Assembly: GCA_039934035.1 (NCBI GenBank)
Contig: JBDTMZ010000048.1
Coordinates: forward strand, 3,918 to 67,917
From: Solibacter sp039934035
GTDB lineage: Bacteria > Acidobacteriota > Terriglobia > Bryobacterales > Bryobacteraceae
Direction of reading: 5' to 3'
DNA length: 64,000 bases
Below are positions 52,597 through 61,054 of the stretch, piece after piece. The notes beneath the pieces were generated by a model. That model saw only the letters and a program-made list of their open reading frames with translations, ran no database searches and had not been told where the DNA came from. The number at the start of each line of letters is the position of its first letter. Within the stretch, counting starts at the first letter, position 1. A program made the position numbers and the translations under genes.

Positions 52597-54246
52597 CTAC
52601 GGAGTTTTCACGCAGCGGAAGCCGATGTAGACATCCTTCCAGCGCGCGGGGACAGGGGCCGATTCGTAGATCACGGCGTCCAACAGCGGCTCCCCGCAGG
52701 ACTGGCCGCGGATCATATACCAGGGCTCGTCGCTGCGAGGCGGCGGTTTAAGCTTCTGGAACATGCCGAGCGCCTGTGCGCTGGGAGGACGCTGTTGATC
52801 GACAAGCTCCCACACGTTGCCTACCATCTGGAGCGCGCCGCTGGGGCTGGCGCCGCCGGGAAAATCGCCCACCGGACGCAGTTGCTGGGTGCCGACATTG
52901 GCTTTAGCGGGATCGTGCTCATTGCCCCAGGGGAACAGGCGGCCATCGGCGCCGCGGGCCGCTTTTTCCCATTCGAACGGGTTCGGCAGCCGTTTGCCGG
53001 CCCAGCCAGCGAACGCTTTGGCCTCGTCGATGGTCACGTTGACCACCGGAAAATTCGGTTTGTCGATGAGGAAATGGTCGGGCAGTTGGTGGCCGGTCGC
53101 TTGACAGAACTTGGCGTACTCGGCATTGGTCACTTCGGTCTGATCGATGTAATAGGCGGGCAGCGAAATGCGCTGCTTGTCGGCGCCGTAACCGAATTCG
53201 CCGGCCGCCACCAGCACCATGGGACCGGTGGAGGTGGCGATGGTTTTCGGTAGCGCATCCGGCGGCGGGATGCTGCCGGTTTTCTGCTTCGCCACAAAGT
53301 AGAGCCCCGCCACCACGGACAGGAACATGAAGACGATACCGGGAATCAGCCAGACGGGGCGGTCGGAATCGGGCGCGGGCACGGCGGCGGGCAGGGGCGT
53401 CACCTGGGTGACGCGGGTGCCGCCATCCAGATTTTCGCGCGCGGCTTCCAACTCGGCGACGATCGTGCCGAAATCCTGCGGCCGGTCCGATGGTTTCTTC
53501 GCCGTGCACCGGCTTACCAGATCGACTATGGGCTGCGGAATGCCGGCAGCCGTCAGCGGCGCCACGTCCAGCGGCTCGTGAAGAATGCTGTAGAAGATGC
53601 GCTCGACGGTTTCGCCGGCAATGGGACGCTGGCTGATCAGCACTTCGAACAGGAGGATGCCGAAGGCGTACACATCCACCAGGTCGGTGACTTTTTCGCC
53701 TTTCACCTGCTCGGGCGACATGTAGTAGGGCGTGCCCAGAACGTACCCTGCCCTGGTCACCGAGAGGTCTTCCGTCTTGGCGATGCCGAAATCCATCAGC
53801 TTCACCACGCCCGCGGCGTTGATGTGTACGTTTTCCGGCTTAATGTCGCGATGGATGATCTTGGCGCGGTGCACGTATTCCAGGGCGCGCCCGATCTGCA
53901 TGGCGATCTTCAGCTTCTGGCGCAGGTCGCCTGTGTGCCCGGAGCGGATCGCGCCGCGCAAATCCTCGCCCCGCAGAAACTCCATCACCATGAACAGGCC
54001 GAACTGTTCGTCCCAGCCGAAGTCGTACACGCTGATGATGTTTTCGTGGGCGAGATTGCCGGCCGTGCGGGCTTCGGTCAGGAAGCGTTGTTTGGCTTCT
54101 TCGTCCTGGCTGGCGGTGTTGGTGAGGATTTTGACGGCCACTTGCCGGCCGATCACGGTGTCCACAGCCCGGTAGACGTGGGACATTCCACCGCCGAGGA
54201 ATTCCTGCAGTTCGTATTTGCCTAAGCGAGCCGGGAGCTGGATCAA
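52597..54246 (-). CDS. membrane Ser/Thr protein kinase fused to an FGE-sulfatase-fold domain
   Basis: 549 residues. The kinase domain (about 10-270) is intact: Gly loop FLGGGMSHVYRA, Lys39 in VAVKIL, HRDIKPEN with Asp134, DFG 152-154 and GTPYYMSPEQ. A Pro/Ala linker leads to one transmembrane helix (about 298-319). The outside part (about 343-549) has the FGE fold: VAAGEFGYG, YYIDQTEVTNAEYAKF, RLPNPFEWEKAARGADGRLFPWGN, MVGNVWELVD and GFRCVKTP; the catalytic FGE cysteine pair is not seen. It looks like a kinase receptor with an FGE-fold sensor. Divergent from the DUF4384 gene. Confidence 0.92.
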   Translation of the reverse strand: MIQLPARLGKYELQEFLGGGMSHVYRAVDTVIGRQVAVKILTNTASQDEEAKQRFLTEARTAGNLAHENIISVYDFGWDEQFGLFMVMEFLRGEDLRGAIRSGHTGDLRQKLKIAMQIGRALEYVHRAKIIHRDIKPENVHINAAGVVKLMDFGIAKTEDLSVTRAGYVLGTPYYMSPEQVKGEKVTDLVDVYAFGILLFEVLISQRPIAGETVERIFYSILHEPLDVAPLTAAGIPQPIVDLVSRCTAKKPSDRPQDFGTIVAELEAARENLDGGTRVTQVTPLPAAVPAPDSDRPVWLIPGIVFMFLSVVAGLYFVAKQKTGSIPPPDALPKTIATSTGPMVLVAAGEFGYGADKQRISLPAYYIDQTEVTNAEYAKFCQATGHQLPDHFLIDKPNFPVVNVTIDEAKAFAGWAGKRLPNPFEWEKAARGADGRLFPWGNEHDPAKANVGTQQLRPVGDFPGGASPSGALQMVGNVWELVDQQRPPSAQALGMFQKLKPPPRSDEPWYMIRGQSCGEPLLDAVIYESAPVPARWKDVYIGFRCVKTP

Positions 54247-54258
54247 TTCACTCGGAAA

Positions 54259-54295
54259 TGCTTGAGGGTGAAGTAATATACTATACCATAATAAG
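54259..54295. promoter_or_regulatory. AT-rich divergent promoter region, kinase/DUF4384
   Basis: The 86-bp gap between the divergent kinase and DUF4384 genes contains an AT-rich stretch, with TATAGTATATT on the minus strand and CATAATAAG on the plus strand. It is the only place for both promoters. No single hexamer pair is convincing. Confidence 0.35.
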
Positions 54296-54332
54296 GTTGA
54301 ACCCTGAGTTCAGTCAAGACGGAGGAGTAGTC

Positions 54333-55202
54333 ATGGGAATCCAAAACATAACAGGACTGATGGGGATTTTGGCGATCGCGGGGACCCTGGCGGCGCAGCA
54401 GCAACCGCCGAAGAAAGTGGAAGGCGCGCGCGACCTGTTCTACTTCGGCGCCACTCAAAAAGACGCCCTGCCGCCCCTTCAGCGCACCTCCGCACCCAGA
54501 GTGGCGAAGCCACTGGTGCCGCCGACGCAGACTGCCGGGAACACGCCCGGCAAAGGTCCCGTAGTGCCCGTTCCTGCGCCCGCCGCCGACGCCTCGGCCA
54601 CCTTGCACCTTGGCTTCCGGTACACCGTGCAGGTGGTCAATCAAAACACGGGGAAGGCCGCGGCGGTAGATCCGGACCGCGATTTTCAAAAGGGCGAATG
54701 CGTGCGTGTGGAAGTGGAGTCGAACCAGTCGGGGTACCTGTACGTAATGAGCAAGCAATCGAGCGGCGGATGGCTGCCGCTATTCCCCTCGTCGGAAATG
54801 CCGGACGAGAGCAATGTGGCTGACCCCGGCGTAAAGGTCCGCGCGCCCAAGGATTTCTGCTTCGAGATCAGCGACCCACCCGGCACGGAATCCCTGTTCG
54901 TGGTGCTGTCGCGTTCCCCGCGCGATTTCTTCGACCTGTACGACGCCATCAGGTCGCCCTCGAGTGCTCCGGCGGGCAACGTCAAGGCTCCCGCCGCGGC
55001 CGTGCAGATGGCGAGCGCCGGGGTGATGAATTCGGCGGTGGAGAAGATGGCCAAGAATTTCGGCACGCGCGACCTGGTGATCCGGAAGGTCACCCAGGCG
55101 GCGGACACCAAAGAAACGGACTACTCCGTGTACGTGGTGAACGGTTCGGACAGGCCGTCCTCGACCGTGGTAAAGAAGGTCGAGATCAAGCACAGCAAGT
55201 AA
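54333..55202 (+). CDS. exported DUF4384-domain protein
   Basis: 289 residues from ATG 54333, preceded by GGAGGAG. A short hydrophobic N-terminus (GLMGILAIAGTLAAQQQ) is a probable signal peptide. Then a Pro/Ala-rich linker and a DUF4384 domain (about 100-210): VQVVNQNTGKAAAVDP, FQKGECVRVEVESNQSGYLYVM and GWLPLFPS are its hallmark strands. DUF4384 domains often occur fused to caspase or kinase proteins. Here it stands alone next to both a kinase and a caspase gene. Confidence 0.82.
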   Translation: MGIQNITGLMGILAIAGTLAAQQQPPKKVEGARDLFYFGATQKDALPPLQRTSAPRVAKPLVPPTQTAGNTPGKGPVVPVPAPAADASATLHLGFRYTVQVVNQNTGKAAAVDPDRDFQKGECVRVEVESNQSGYLYVMSKQSSGGWLPLFPSSEMPDESNVADPGVKVRAPKDFCFEISDPPGTESLFVVLSRSPRDFFDLYDAIRSPSSAPAGNVKAPAAAVQMASAGVMNSAVEKMAKNFGTRDLVIRKVTQAADTKETDYSVYVVNGSDRPSSTVVKKVEIKHSK

Positions 55203-55262
55203 CTGGGTGGAACAGGCCATCGTCGAGATCAAGCACAGCAAATACTGGTGGAACAGGCCATC
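55179..55262 (+). repeat. tandem duplication of the DUF4384 gene 3' end
   Basis: A 43-bp segment covering the last seven codons, the TAA stop and the following 20 bp (55179-55221) is repeated as a 41-bp near-copy at 55222-55262, with a few changes (AAGTAACTGGGTGG to AAATACTGGTGG). The second copy is out of frame and downstream of the stop. Confidence 0.88.
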
Positions 55263-55279
55263 GTTTATGTGGCCTGTTC
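55251..55279. terminator. 10-bp hairpin, GAACAGGCCA stem
   Basis: GAACAGGCCA (55251-55260) and TGGCCTGTTC (55270-55279) form a perfect stem with a 9-nt loop, between the convergent DUF4384 and TPR genes. It is a likely bidirectional transcription end or a repeat element; no T-run follows. Confidence 0.55.
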
Positions 55280-55296
55280 GCGCTTCGAAGCGGTGC

Positions 55297-55326
55297 GGAC
55301 GGACGACGAAAGGCGATCGTCCGTCC
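55297..55326. terminator. 10-bp hairpin, GGACGGACGA stem
   Basis: GGACGGACGA (55297-55306) and TCGTCCGTCC (55317-55326) form a perfect stem around a 10-nt loop, 17 bp after the previous hairpin. Two strong stems in tandem between convergent genes fit a termination zone, but either may be a dispersed repeat. Confidence 0.55.
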
Positions 55327-55398
55327 CACCCGTCAGCCTTGCACTTGCATTCGAAGAAGGCCAGATTACAAACGCCGGGACGTGCGCAATCCTGCGGC

Positions 55399-56649
55399 TC
55401 AGCGGCGTTTGGCGGGCCAGCCGTCCAACTTGTCCGGCGCACTCAGCACGGTGACGCTGAACGGTGAGCGCGTGTAGGCATCGATGGTGCCTTCGAATTC
55501 CAGCACCGTACCGAATTCCGCTTCGTTCGGTAAGGCAGTTTCCAATTTGAGAATCAGCTCTTCGGCATTGGCATCGCCGATTCCCAACACCAATTCCTTA
55601 GGTTTGTTCTGCGGTGTGGCGCGCAGCAGCGTACCCTTCAATCGGGGCAGCGCCGTGCTGTGCAAGGTGGCGAAGTAAGCCTCGCCTTCGGGAGATTCCA
55701 ATTTGCGCCGCATACGAAGCCACGCCGCCAGCGGCGGATTGGTGCGGCTCAATTCCTCATCCTGTTTGCGAATGGCGGCAGCGGAGGCGGACTCCACTGC
55801 GAACCCCGCGGGCGGCAGCGCTGCCGTGGAGGCGGCGATCTTGAGTGGATCGAGCCCTGCGGTCTCGCCGTGATACGAGGTATAGAGCCGCTCCAGGAGA
55901 TTGCCGAGTTGGCGGCGCTGCCCGTCCGGCAGAGCGCCGGTATCGCGGTAGGACGCGGCGCGCGCCAGGTGCCACAAGGCCAGCGAAGGATTGGCGGACT
56001 GTTTATCCAGGCCGAGCACTGTGCCGTACCACGCGGAGATTTCGGCGGCCTTGGGGTCGACTTCCAGGCACTTGGCGAATTCGGCTTCGGCGCCCGCATA
56101 GTCTGCTCGCTGCCACTGGATCCAGCCCAGGGCGCGATGGGAGAGCAGTTCCACCTCGGTGCGCCGCTGCTTCCATGCTTCCGGTGTGGCCGTGGCCGGT
56201 TTGGCCGCCGGGGCGAAATAGCGATCCAGCCCGCCGAGCAGTTGTTTGGCCGCGGTCTCACCCGCGCCGAGCAAATCGGGCGTGACCTCTTTCGATTCCG
56301 GCACCAACATGGTCACCCAATACAGCCCCACCAGATTGTTGCCGCCGGTGGCCACCATTTCGCGCGCCATAGCGAGCATGTGGGCGCTATCGCCGAGCGA
56401 TTGGTAGGCCGAGAAGTAGAGCTCCTGGCGCACCGGCAGCAATTCCGTTTTGGGATACTTGGACTTCCACTGATCGAGCAGCGCCAGACGCTTCTGGGGC
56501 GCCGCTTCGGCGCGAATGGTCAGCACCAGATCATACTCATTGCGATCGGTAAATTTGGCTGGAGCGTCCGCGGCTAAGGGGGCGCTTGTCAGGTATGCCG
56601 CGCCCATAAGAGCGAGGCTCAGGAGGGTGCGATGGAACCGGGGGATCAT
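55399..56649 (-). CDS. exported TPR-like protein
   Basis: 416 residues with signal peptide (about 1-27). The middle consists of helical pairs with TPR spacing, including ALGWIQWQRADYAGAEAEFAKCLEVDPKAAE. The C-terminal part (about 330-416) is a beta-rich domain of unknown type. The stop-start bases overlap with the caspase gene upstream (the shared 56649), so it is translated with it. Probably a periplasmic scaffold or partner of the caspase. Confidence 0.7.
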   Translation of the reverse strand: MIPRFHRTLLSLALMGAAYLTSAPLAADAPAKFTDRNEYDLVLTIRAEAAPQKRLALLDQWKSKYPKTELLPVRQELYFSAYQSLGDSAHMLAMAREMVATGGNNLVGLYWVTMLVPESKEVTPDLLGAGETAAKQLLGGLDRYFAPAAKPATATPEAWKQRRTEVELLSHRALGWIQWQRADYAGAEAEFAKCLEVDPKAAEISAWYGTVLGLDKQSANPSLALWHLARAASYRDTGALPDGQRRQLGNLLERLYTSYHGETAGLDPLKIAASTAALPPAGFAVESASAAAIRKQDEELSRTNPPLAAWLRMRRKLESPEGEAYFATLHSTALPRLKGTLLRATPQNKPKELVLGIGDANAEELILKLETALPNEAEFGTVLEFEGTIDAYTRSPFSVTVLSAPDKLDGWPAKRR

Positions 56650-58409
56650 TATTTCTTCACCGTTACGATGCTGCGGCTGGTGGGCGTCACATCGACGTCC
56701 TGCCGGGTCAGGATCTTGCCGTCCTGCACGGTGCGGATTTCGTACTTGCCGACCGGGACTTTGACCTGGGCCGGCACCGAGTGGGCGACGGGTTTGCCGT
56801 CGTAGACGATGGGCGTCTCGCCCTCCGTTCCCTTGAATTCGAGGGTGCCGAACTCCTGAGGCGCGGCGTTTTCCACGCGGCGGATCTTGAGATCGCGACC
56901 TTCTCCGGTAGGCACAAGCTCCACATGGAAGATGGCGTTAGAGAGGGCGAGAGCCTTGGCATCGGTCGCGGGCTCCGCGGGGATCACCGCTGCTGGCACT
57001 ACGGCTGGCACCATGGCCAGCGCTACTTGCACGCCAGCGGACTCGGCCAGGGTGAGGTCCTTGGTCCACTTGCTCAAATCGACGGGCGAAGATTGCAGAC
57101 GCCGCGCGCCGGCATCCCAATCCGGCACTCCGAACTGCATGCCGCTGAAGATATCTTCAATGGGCGGCGGCTGGGGAATGCCCGCCTGCAATTCCGTGCC
57201 GGCGTCCTTAGAGACGACGGAGAGTTCCTGCAAAAGCGCATTGGCCTTCTTGGTGGAGGCGCTGGTACCGTGGATTCGAATCACCTTGAGCAGGGCGACG
57301 GCTTCGGAAATACGATCGTTGAGCAGGTAGCTGTTCACGCCCTGGAAGGCCGCTTCGATGGAGAAAGGGTCGAGCTTGACGGCCTGCTCGTAGGCCGTGG
57401 CGGCGGCGGCGAAATCGCCGGCATCGAATTTGTCCTGTGCATCCTTGCGGACAGTGAGGTATTGCAGTTTGCTGCGCGCGGCGGCTTCCAGCGTACCGCC
57501 CGGCTTCTTCTTCAGAAGCTGGCTGATCAGGTCGATGGCTTCGGCCCAGTTTTCGCGCTGTTCGCGGCGGCGGGCGTCGTCGAACCATTTCTCCGCCAGA
57601 GTCGGATCGTTTTCGGTATCCAGATTGACGGGGGGATGGAAGTAGAAAGCGCCGCTCATGGACGACGTCACCCAGGGAGTCTGCTTGCCTTCGGTGGCGT
57701 CGGAGACGCGCTTCTTGACCTTATTGAAAATTTCGTCGATGCCGACGGTGAGGTTCGCCTGTCCGATGTAATCGGAGAGGGCCTCGGTGAACCAGCTATT
57801 GCGGCCGTCCGGATTGTCGGCGGCCACCTGGCCGATGGAGGTGGAGAAGGCGACGAAGGTTTCCTTGCCCGCATTCTGCGGCTGCGCCAGGCCGGCTTCC
57901 AGCGAATACTTTTCGGCCACCGGATTACTGCGGCAGGCGTCCAGAATCACGATGTTCTTTTTGGCGCGCTTGGCCTTCAATTCTTCGAAGATGAGGGCGA
58001 CGGACACGGTGCTGAGCTTGGCGCCGGCCAGAGAGCTGCCGGCCACAAAATCCACCGGAACCAGAAAGTTCTCGTTGGCGATCTGCACGCCATGGCCGGC
58101 ATAGAAGAAGAGCGCGGTATCGTCCGGGCCGAGCATATCGAGGAACTCGCCGAGTTTGGTCTGCATGTCCGCCCCCTTGGCGTTTTCGACCAGGACGGTG
58201 CGGAAATTCGCGGCGCGCAGGGCGGTATCCATGGCGCGCGCGTCGTTGACGGCGTTCTTTAGCGGGCTTTGCGAATACGAATCGTTGCCGATAATCAGCG
58301 CGACCCGCTTGCCGGTTTCCTGCGCCGGCAGCGCGATGGTAAGGGACAGCAAGCCGGCAAGGGCGAGAAGGGGCCGGTGGAAGGACGGAGGAAGAGCGGC
58401 TCGCAGCAT
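56649..58409 (-). CDS. exported caspase-family (C14) peptidase with TPR region
   Basis: 586 residues with a signal peptide (about 1-29). The caspase fold covers about 33-270: RVALIIGNDSYSQSPLKNAVNDA, the catalytic His106 in FFYAGHG and Cys159 in ILDACRSNP, with the basic S1-like pocket segments following. Then TPR-like helices (about 310-410, with FAAAATAYEQAVKLDPFSIEAA), and a C-terminal beta domain with a PEGA-like ending (GKYEIRTVQDGKILTRQDVDV). Both catalytic residues are present, so it should be an active cysteine peptidase outside the cytoplasm. It shares an operon with the TPR gene and the 819-residue protein. Confidence 0.92.
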   Translation of the reverse strand: MLRAALPPSFHRPLLALAGLLSLTIALPAQETGKRVALIIGNDSYSQSPLKNAVNDARAMDTALRAANFRTVLVENAKGADMQTKLGEFLDMLGPDDTALFFYAGHGVQIANENFLVPVDFVAGSSLAGAKLSTVSVALIFEELKAKRAKKNIVILDACRSNPVAEKYSLEAGLAQPQNAGKETFVAFSTSIGQVAADNPDGRNSWFTEALSDYIGQANLTVGIDEIFNKVKKRVSDATEGKQTPWVTSSMSGAFYFHPPVNLDTENDPTLAEKWFDDARRREQRENWAEAIDLISQLLKKKPGGTLEAAARSKLQYLTVRKDAQDKFDAGDFAAAATAYEQAVKLDPFSIEAAFQGVNSYLLNDRISEAVALLKVIRIHGTSASTKKANALLQELSVVSKDAGTELQAGIPQPPPIEDIFSGMQFGVPDWDAGARRLQSSPVDLSKWTKDLTLAESAGVQVALAMVPAVVPAAVIPAEPATDAKALALSNAIFHVELVPTGEGRDLKIRRVENAAPQEFGTLEFKGTEGETPIVYDGKPVAHSVPAQVKVPVGKYEIRTVQDGKILTRQDVDVTPTSRSIVTVKK

Positions 58410-58419
58410 GGGGGTCTCC

Positions 58420-60879
58420 TTATTTCACCAAGGTGGTCGCCGAGTTGGCGGCGAAGGCAACCTTGCGGCTGCGGTTGTCGAGAGTCGGATCGTTGGGAGA
58501 CTCGGCCATTTGCAGGCGGGTGCCCAGGTACGTGTACTTGAGGTGGGCGCTCTTGCCGCTGCCCTGTACCTCTTCACCGATCAGCCGTCCATCCTGGTAC
58601 TGCATGGTTCTCTCGTAGATTTTGGCCTTGGCCTGGAAGCCGCGGATGGCCATCAACTGCAGGCCGCTCCATTCGAGTTCCAGCACCAGATCCGTGGGAG
58701 TGCCTTTGGGTCCAGTGAGCTCCTGCGCGCGGCTGACGCGTCCGGCGTCATCGTAGGTGAAGCGGAAGTAGTAGAGCTTTTCCCAGACATAGGGGTTGAA
58801 GAAGCGATTGCCTGCGATGCCCTGGGTAATGTCTTTCCCGGTGAGCTTCTGAATGGCCAGCGGGTCCACGTGGGGATTGTTGGGCAGGAGCACGGTAGCG
58901 CGCTTGTAGGCTTCGTCGGGGTCGGCGGGGGCGGCGGGTCGCGCTTCCTCGCCGTCGGTGGCCCAGACCACCTGCCGACCGCGATCGTCGTAGCCAACAG
59001 TGATTTTCTTTTCGGCGGTGACGTGCTCGTTCTTTTCGAAGACGGGGGTGACGGACTTCAATTTTTCGCCATCCCATTCGAAGGTGGTCTTGAGTTTGTT
59101 GGAGCCATCGACGCGGTCGATGTGCGGCTGGAAAGCGAGGCTGATGGGGTCGTAAAAGACGCCCTTGGGCAGAGGCTTGCCGGAGAGCCAGTTGGGGTCG
59201 CCGGCTTCCGCCGCGGGCGTGTCGGCGATGGAAGTCAGCAGGCGGCGGACCTGTACGCGTTCCTCGGTTTTGGCGTCGAGCGTGTTGGAGACGTCGAGGT
59301 AGCGGGCGAAGAGTTCGCGGGCTTCCTTGGGCTTGCGGGTGATGACGGCGCTCATGCCGGCGCTATAGAGCAGGTCGGCATCGTCAGTCTTCATCCTCAG
59401 ACCCTGCAGGGCCAGTTGGTAGGCGCGGTTGTAGCTGCCCTCGTTGAATGCTGCCTGGACTTTGCCCTTCATGTCCCTGAGGGGCGCGTTGAGGGTGAAG
59501 AGCAGTGAATTGCGCAGCGTTTCCGCCGGTGCGCGCTCCTCGCCCACGGCGTTGAGATCGTACTCTTCCAGGGTCGCGAGCGCTTCGGAGGTGCGTTCCT
59601 GGGCGCCAAGAATGTCGGCCTTTTTGTAGAGCACCTTCATGGTTTCGGGCACGACGGCGCCGGGCGCGAGGGATTTCTTGAGCAGCGCTTCCGCATCGGT
59701 CACGCTCTTGAGGGCTTCGTCGAGATTCTTCTGAGCTTTGTAGCGATCGGCGAAATCGAGATAGCGATCGACCGCGGTCTGCTGTCCGGGTTGCAGGCGG
59801 GAGCGCCGGGACTGGCGTTCAGTGGCCACGCGGCGCGAGTATTCCGTCCAGACCTGGAGCGCATCGTCGCGCAGCGCGGCGTCGGACGGCTTGCGGGCGG
59901 AAGCGAGGCGATACTCGCGGTAGGCTCCGCCGAAATCGCTATCGTCCTTGCGAACGATGGCGGCGGACTGGTGGAGTTGCAGGCTCTCGCGGAGGGCGGT
60001 GGTGTGGCGGGCGGCGACGTCGGGGAAGGCCTGTTGGAAGCGTTCGAATTCGCGGTCGCCCAACAGGAACGCGTCCCACTGTTCGCCGGCGGCGAAGGCG
60101 CGGAGGATGGCGGCCTTCCGATCCAGCCACTCCTTGCGTCCCGTGAGGGCCTTGCGGAGTTTGTCCTGCTCCGGGTTGGTGGGATACACAGCTTGCGACA
60201 GTTCGACGAACTTGAGACCTTCGGTGAGCGCTTCGGGGCCGGCAGCGCCGCTTTCGAAGGCGTTATAGCGGCGGCGCATGGAGTCTTCCACGAACCGGGC
60301 GAGGGGCGCCATGGCGGGATTGTTGTTGTAGGCTTTGACCACCGCGGCCATCAATTCGATCTGGGCGGGGAAACTTTTCCCTTTGCCGCCGAGGAACTCG
60401 AGGGCGGCATCGTCCATGCAGAGGCGGGCGAGTTCGTCCGCGCCTTCAGGCAGAAAGGCGACGAAGGAGGGGAAATCCATGTCCGCGCCGACTTTGTCCT
60501 GCGCGGTCTTTTTGAAGGTGACTTTGGAGGTTTTCCAGATGGCGGCGGCATCATCGGGCGCCGTTTTGGGGAGGTTCTGGGGCAGGAGGTACTCGGGCTT
60601 GCCCTGGGCATAGCGGGCGAGGACGCCGGCATCGGTGTCGCGCAGCAGCATGCCGCTGATGGGCGTTTGGGGCAGCTTATTGTGAGGGCCGGAGAGCTTG
60701 GGCTGGGCGCCCAGGCTGAGGGCCTTGTCCTTAGTGTTCAGCGTGATGGCGACGGCGTCGGTGAACTGCAGGCCCTGTTCGGTGCGGGAGACCAGGATTC
60801 CGGCATGTGCCACAGATGCAACGGCGCAGCAGGCAAAAACAGGGAAGAGGGGGGTCCTAGCGGTCGTATCGGCCTCCAA
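58420..60879 (-). CDS. large exported TPR-rich protein of unknown function
   Basis: About 819 residues. No ATG suits the start; TTG at 60879 gives a short charged region then a hydrophobic stretch ending in Ala-His-Ala that works as a signal peptide. The middle (about 270-560) is long and alpha-helical with TPR-like repeats; the last 250 residues are beta-rich with YD-repeat-like phrases (ITVGYDDRGRQVVW, FRFTYDDAGRVSR). It ends 10 bp before the caspase start. An alternative upstream frame on the same strand, joined across a run of six C, would add a basic N-terminus; the start is therefore uncertain. Confidence 0.65.
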   Translation of the reverse strand: MEADTTARTPLFPVFACCAVASVAHAGILVSRTEQGLQFTDAVAITLNTKDKALSLGAQPKLSGPHNKLPQTPISGMLLRDTDAGVLARYAQGKPEYLLPQNLPKTAPDDAAAIWKTSKVTFKKTAQDKVGADMDFPSFVAFLPEGADELARLCMDDAALEFLGGKGKSFPAQIELMAAVVKAYNNNPAMAPLARFVEDSMRRRYNAFESGAAGPEALTEGLKFVELSQAVYPTNPEQDKLRKALTGRKEWLDRKAAILRAFAAGEQWDAFLLGDREFERFQQAFPDVAARHTTALRESLQLHQSAAIVRKDDSDFGGAYREYRLASARKPSDAALRDDALQVWTEYSRRVATERQSRRSRLQPGQQTAVDRYLDFADRYKAQKNLDEALKSVTDAEALLKKSLAPGAVVPETMKVLYKKADILGAQERTSEALATLEEYDLNAVGEERAPAETLRNSLLFTLNAPLRDMKGKVQAAFNEGSYNRAYQLALQGLRMKTDDADLLYSAGMSAVITRKPKEARELFARYLDVSNTLDAKTEERVQVRRLLTSIADTPAAEAGDPNWLSGKPLPKGVFYDPISLAFQPHIDRVDGSNKLKTTFEWDGEKLKSVTPVFEKNEHVTAEKKITVGYDDRGRQVVWATDGEEARPAAPADPDEAYKRATVLLPNNPHVDPLAIQKLTGKDITQGIAGNRFFNPYVWEKLYYFRFTYDDAGRVSRAQELTGPKGTPTDLVLELEWSGLQLMAIRGFQAKAKIYERTMQYQDGRLIGEEVQGSGKSAHLKYTYLGTRLQMAESPNDPTLDNRSRKVAFAANSATTLVK

Positions 60880-60913
60880 GGTACTAGCAGTCGCGCGAGG
60901 AAAGTGCGCCGCA

Positions 60914-60935
60914 ACTCTATTATTGTCAATAGAGT
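60914..60935. promoter_or_regulatory. 7-bp inverted repeat upstream of the caspase operon
   Basis: ACTCTAT (60914-60920) and ATAGAGT (60929-60935) flank TATTGTCA. On the minus strand the spacer holds TTGACA, so the palindrome overlaps a possible -35 region for the 58420-60879 gene. No good -10 was found at the right distance. Candidate operator. Confidence 0.4.
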
Positions 60936-60980
60936 GTACCTTGATTAACTTTGGTTTGCAATTGTTCGCAGGTAATGTTC

Positions 60981-61054
60981 GTACCTGATGAAACGAAGGC
61001 AGGTACCAGGGACGGGGGACATCGGGGGACAGGTAGGGCGGGGGACACGTAGGG
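60981..61054. other. inverted repeat and G-run tract with quadruplex potential
   Basis: GTACCTG (60981-60987) and CAGGTAC (61000-61006) are an inverted repeat. Immediately after, four G-runs at 61009-61011, 61014-61018, 61024-61028 and 61036-61038 plus a fifth at 61040-61044 are separated by loops of 2, 5, 7 and 1 nt. This satisfies the usual four-run quadruplex rule on the plus strand. The G-rich unit repeats imperfectly (GGGGGACA-C-GTAGGGC). Confidence 0.6.

Noticed and set aside
56781..60948. 493-, 450- and 385-residue plus-strand open frames
   Set aside because: Mirrors of the caspase and TPR genes; Gly/Glu-rich with no domains or ribosome-binding sites.
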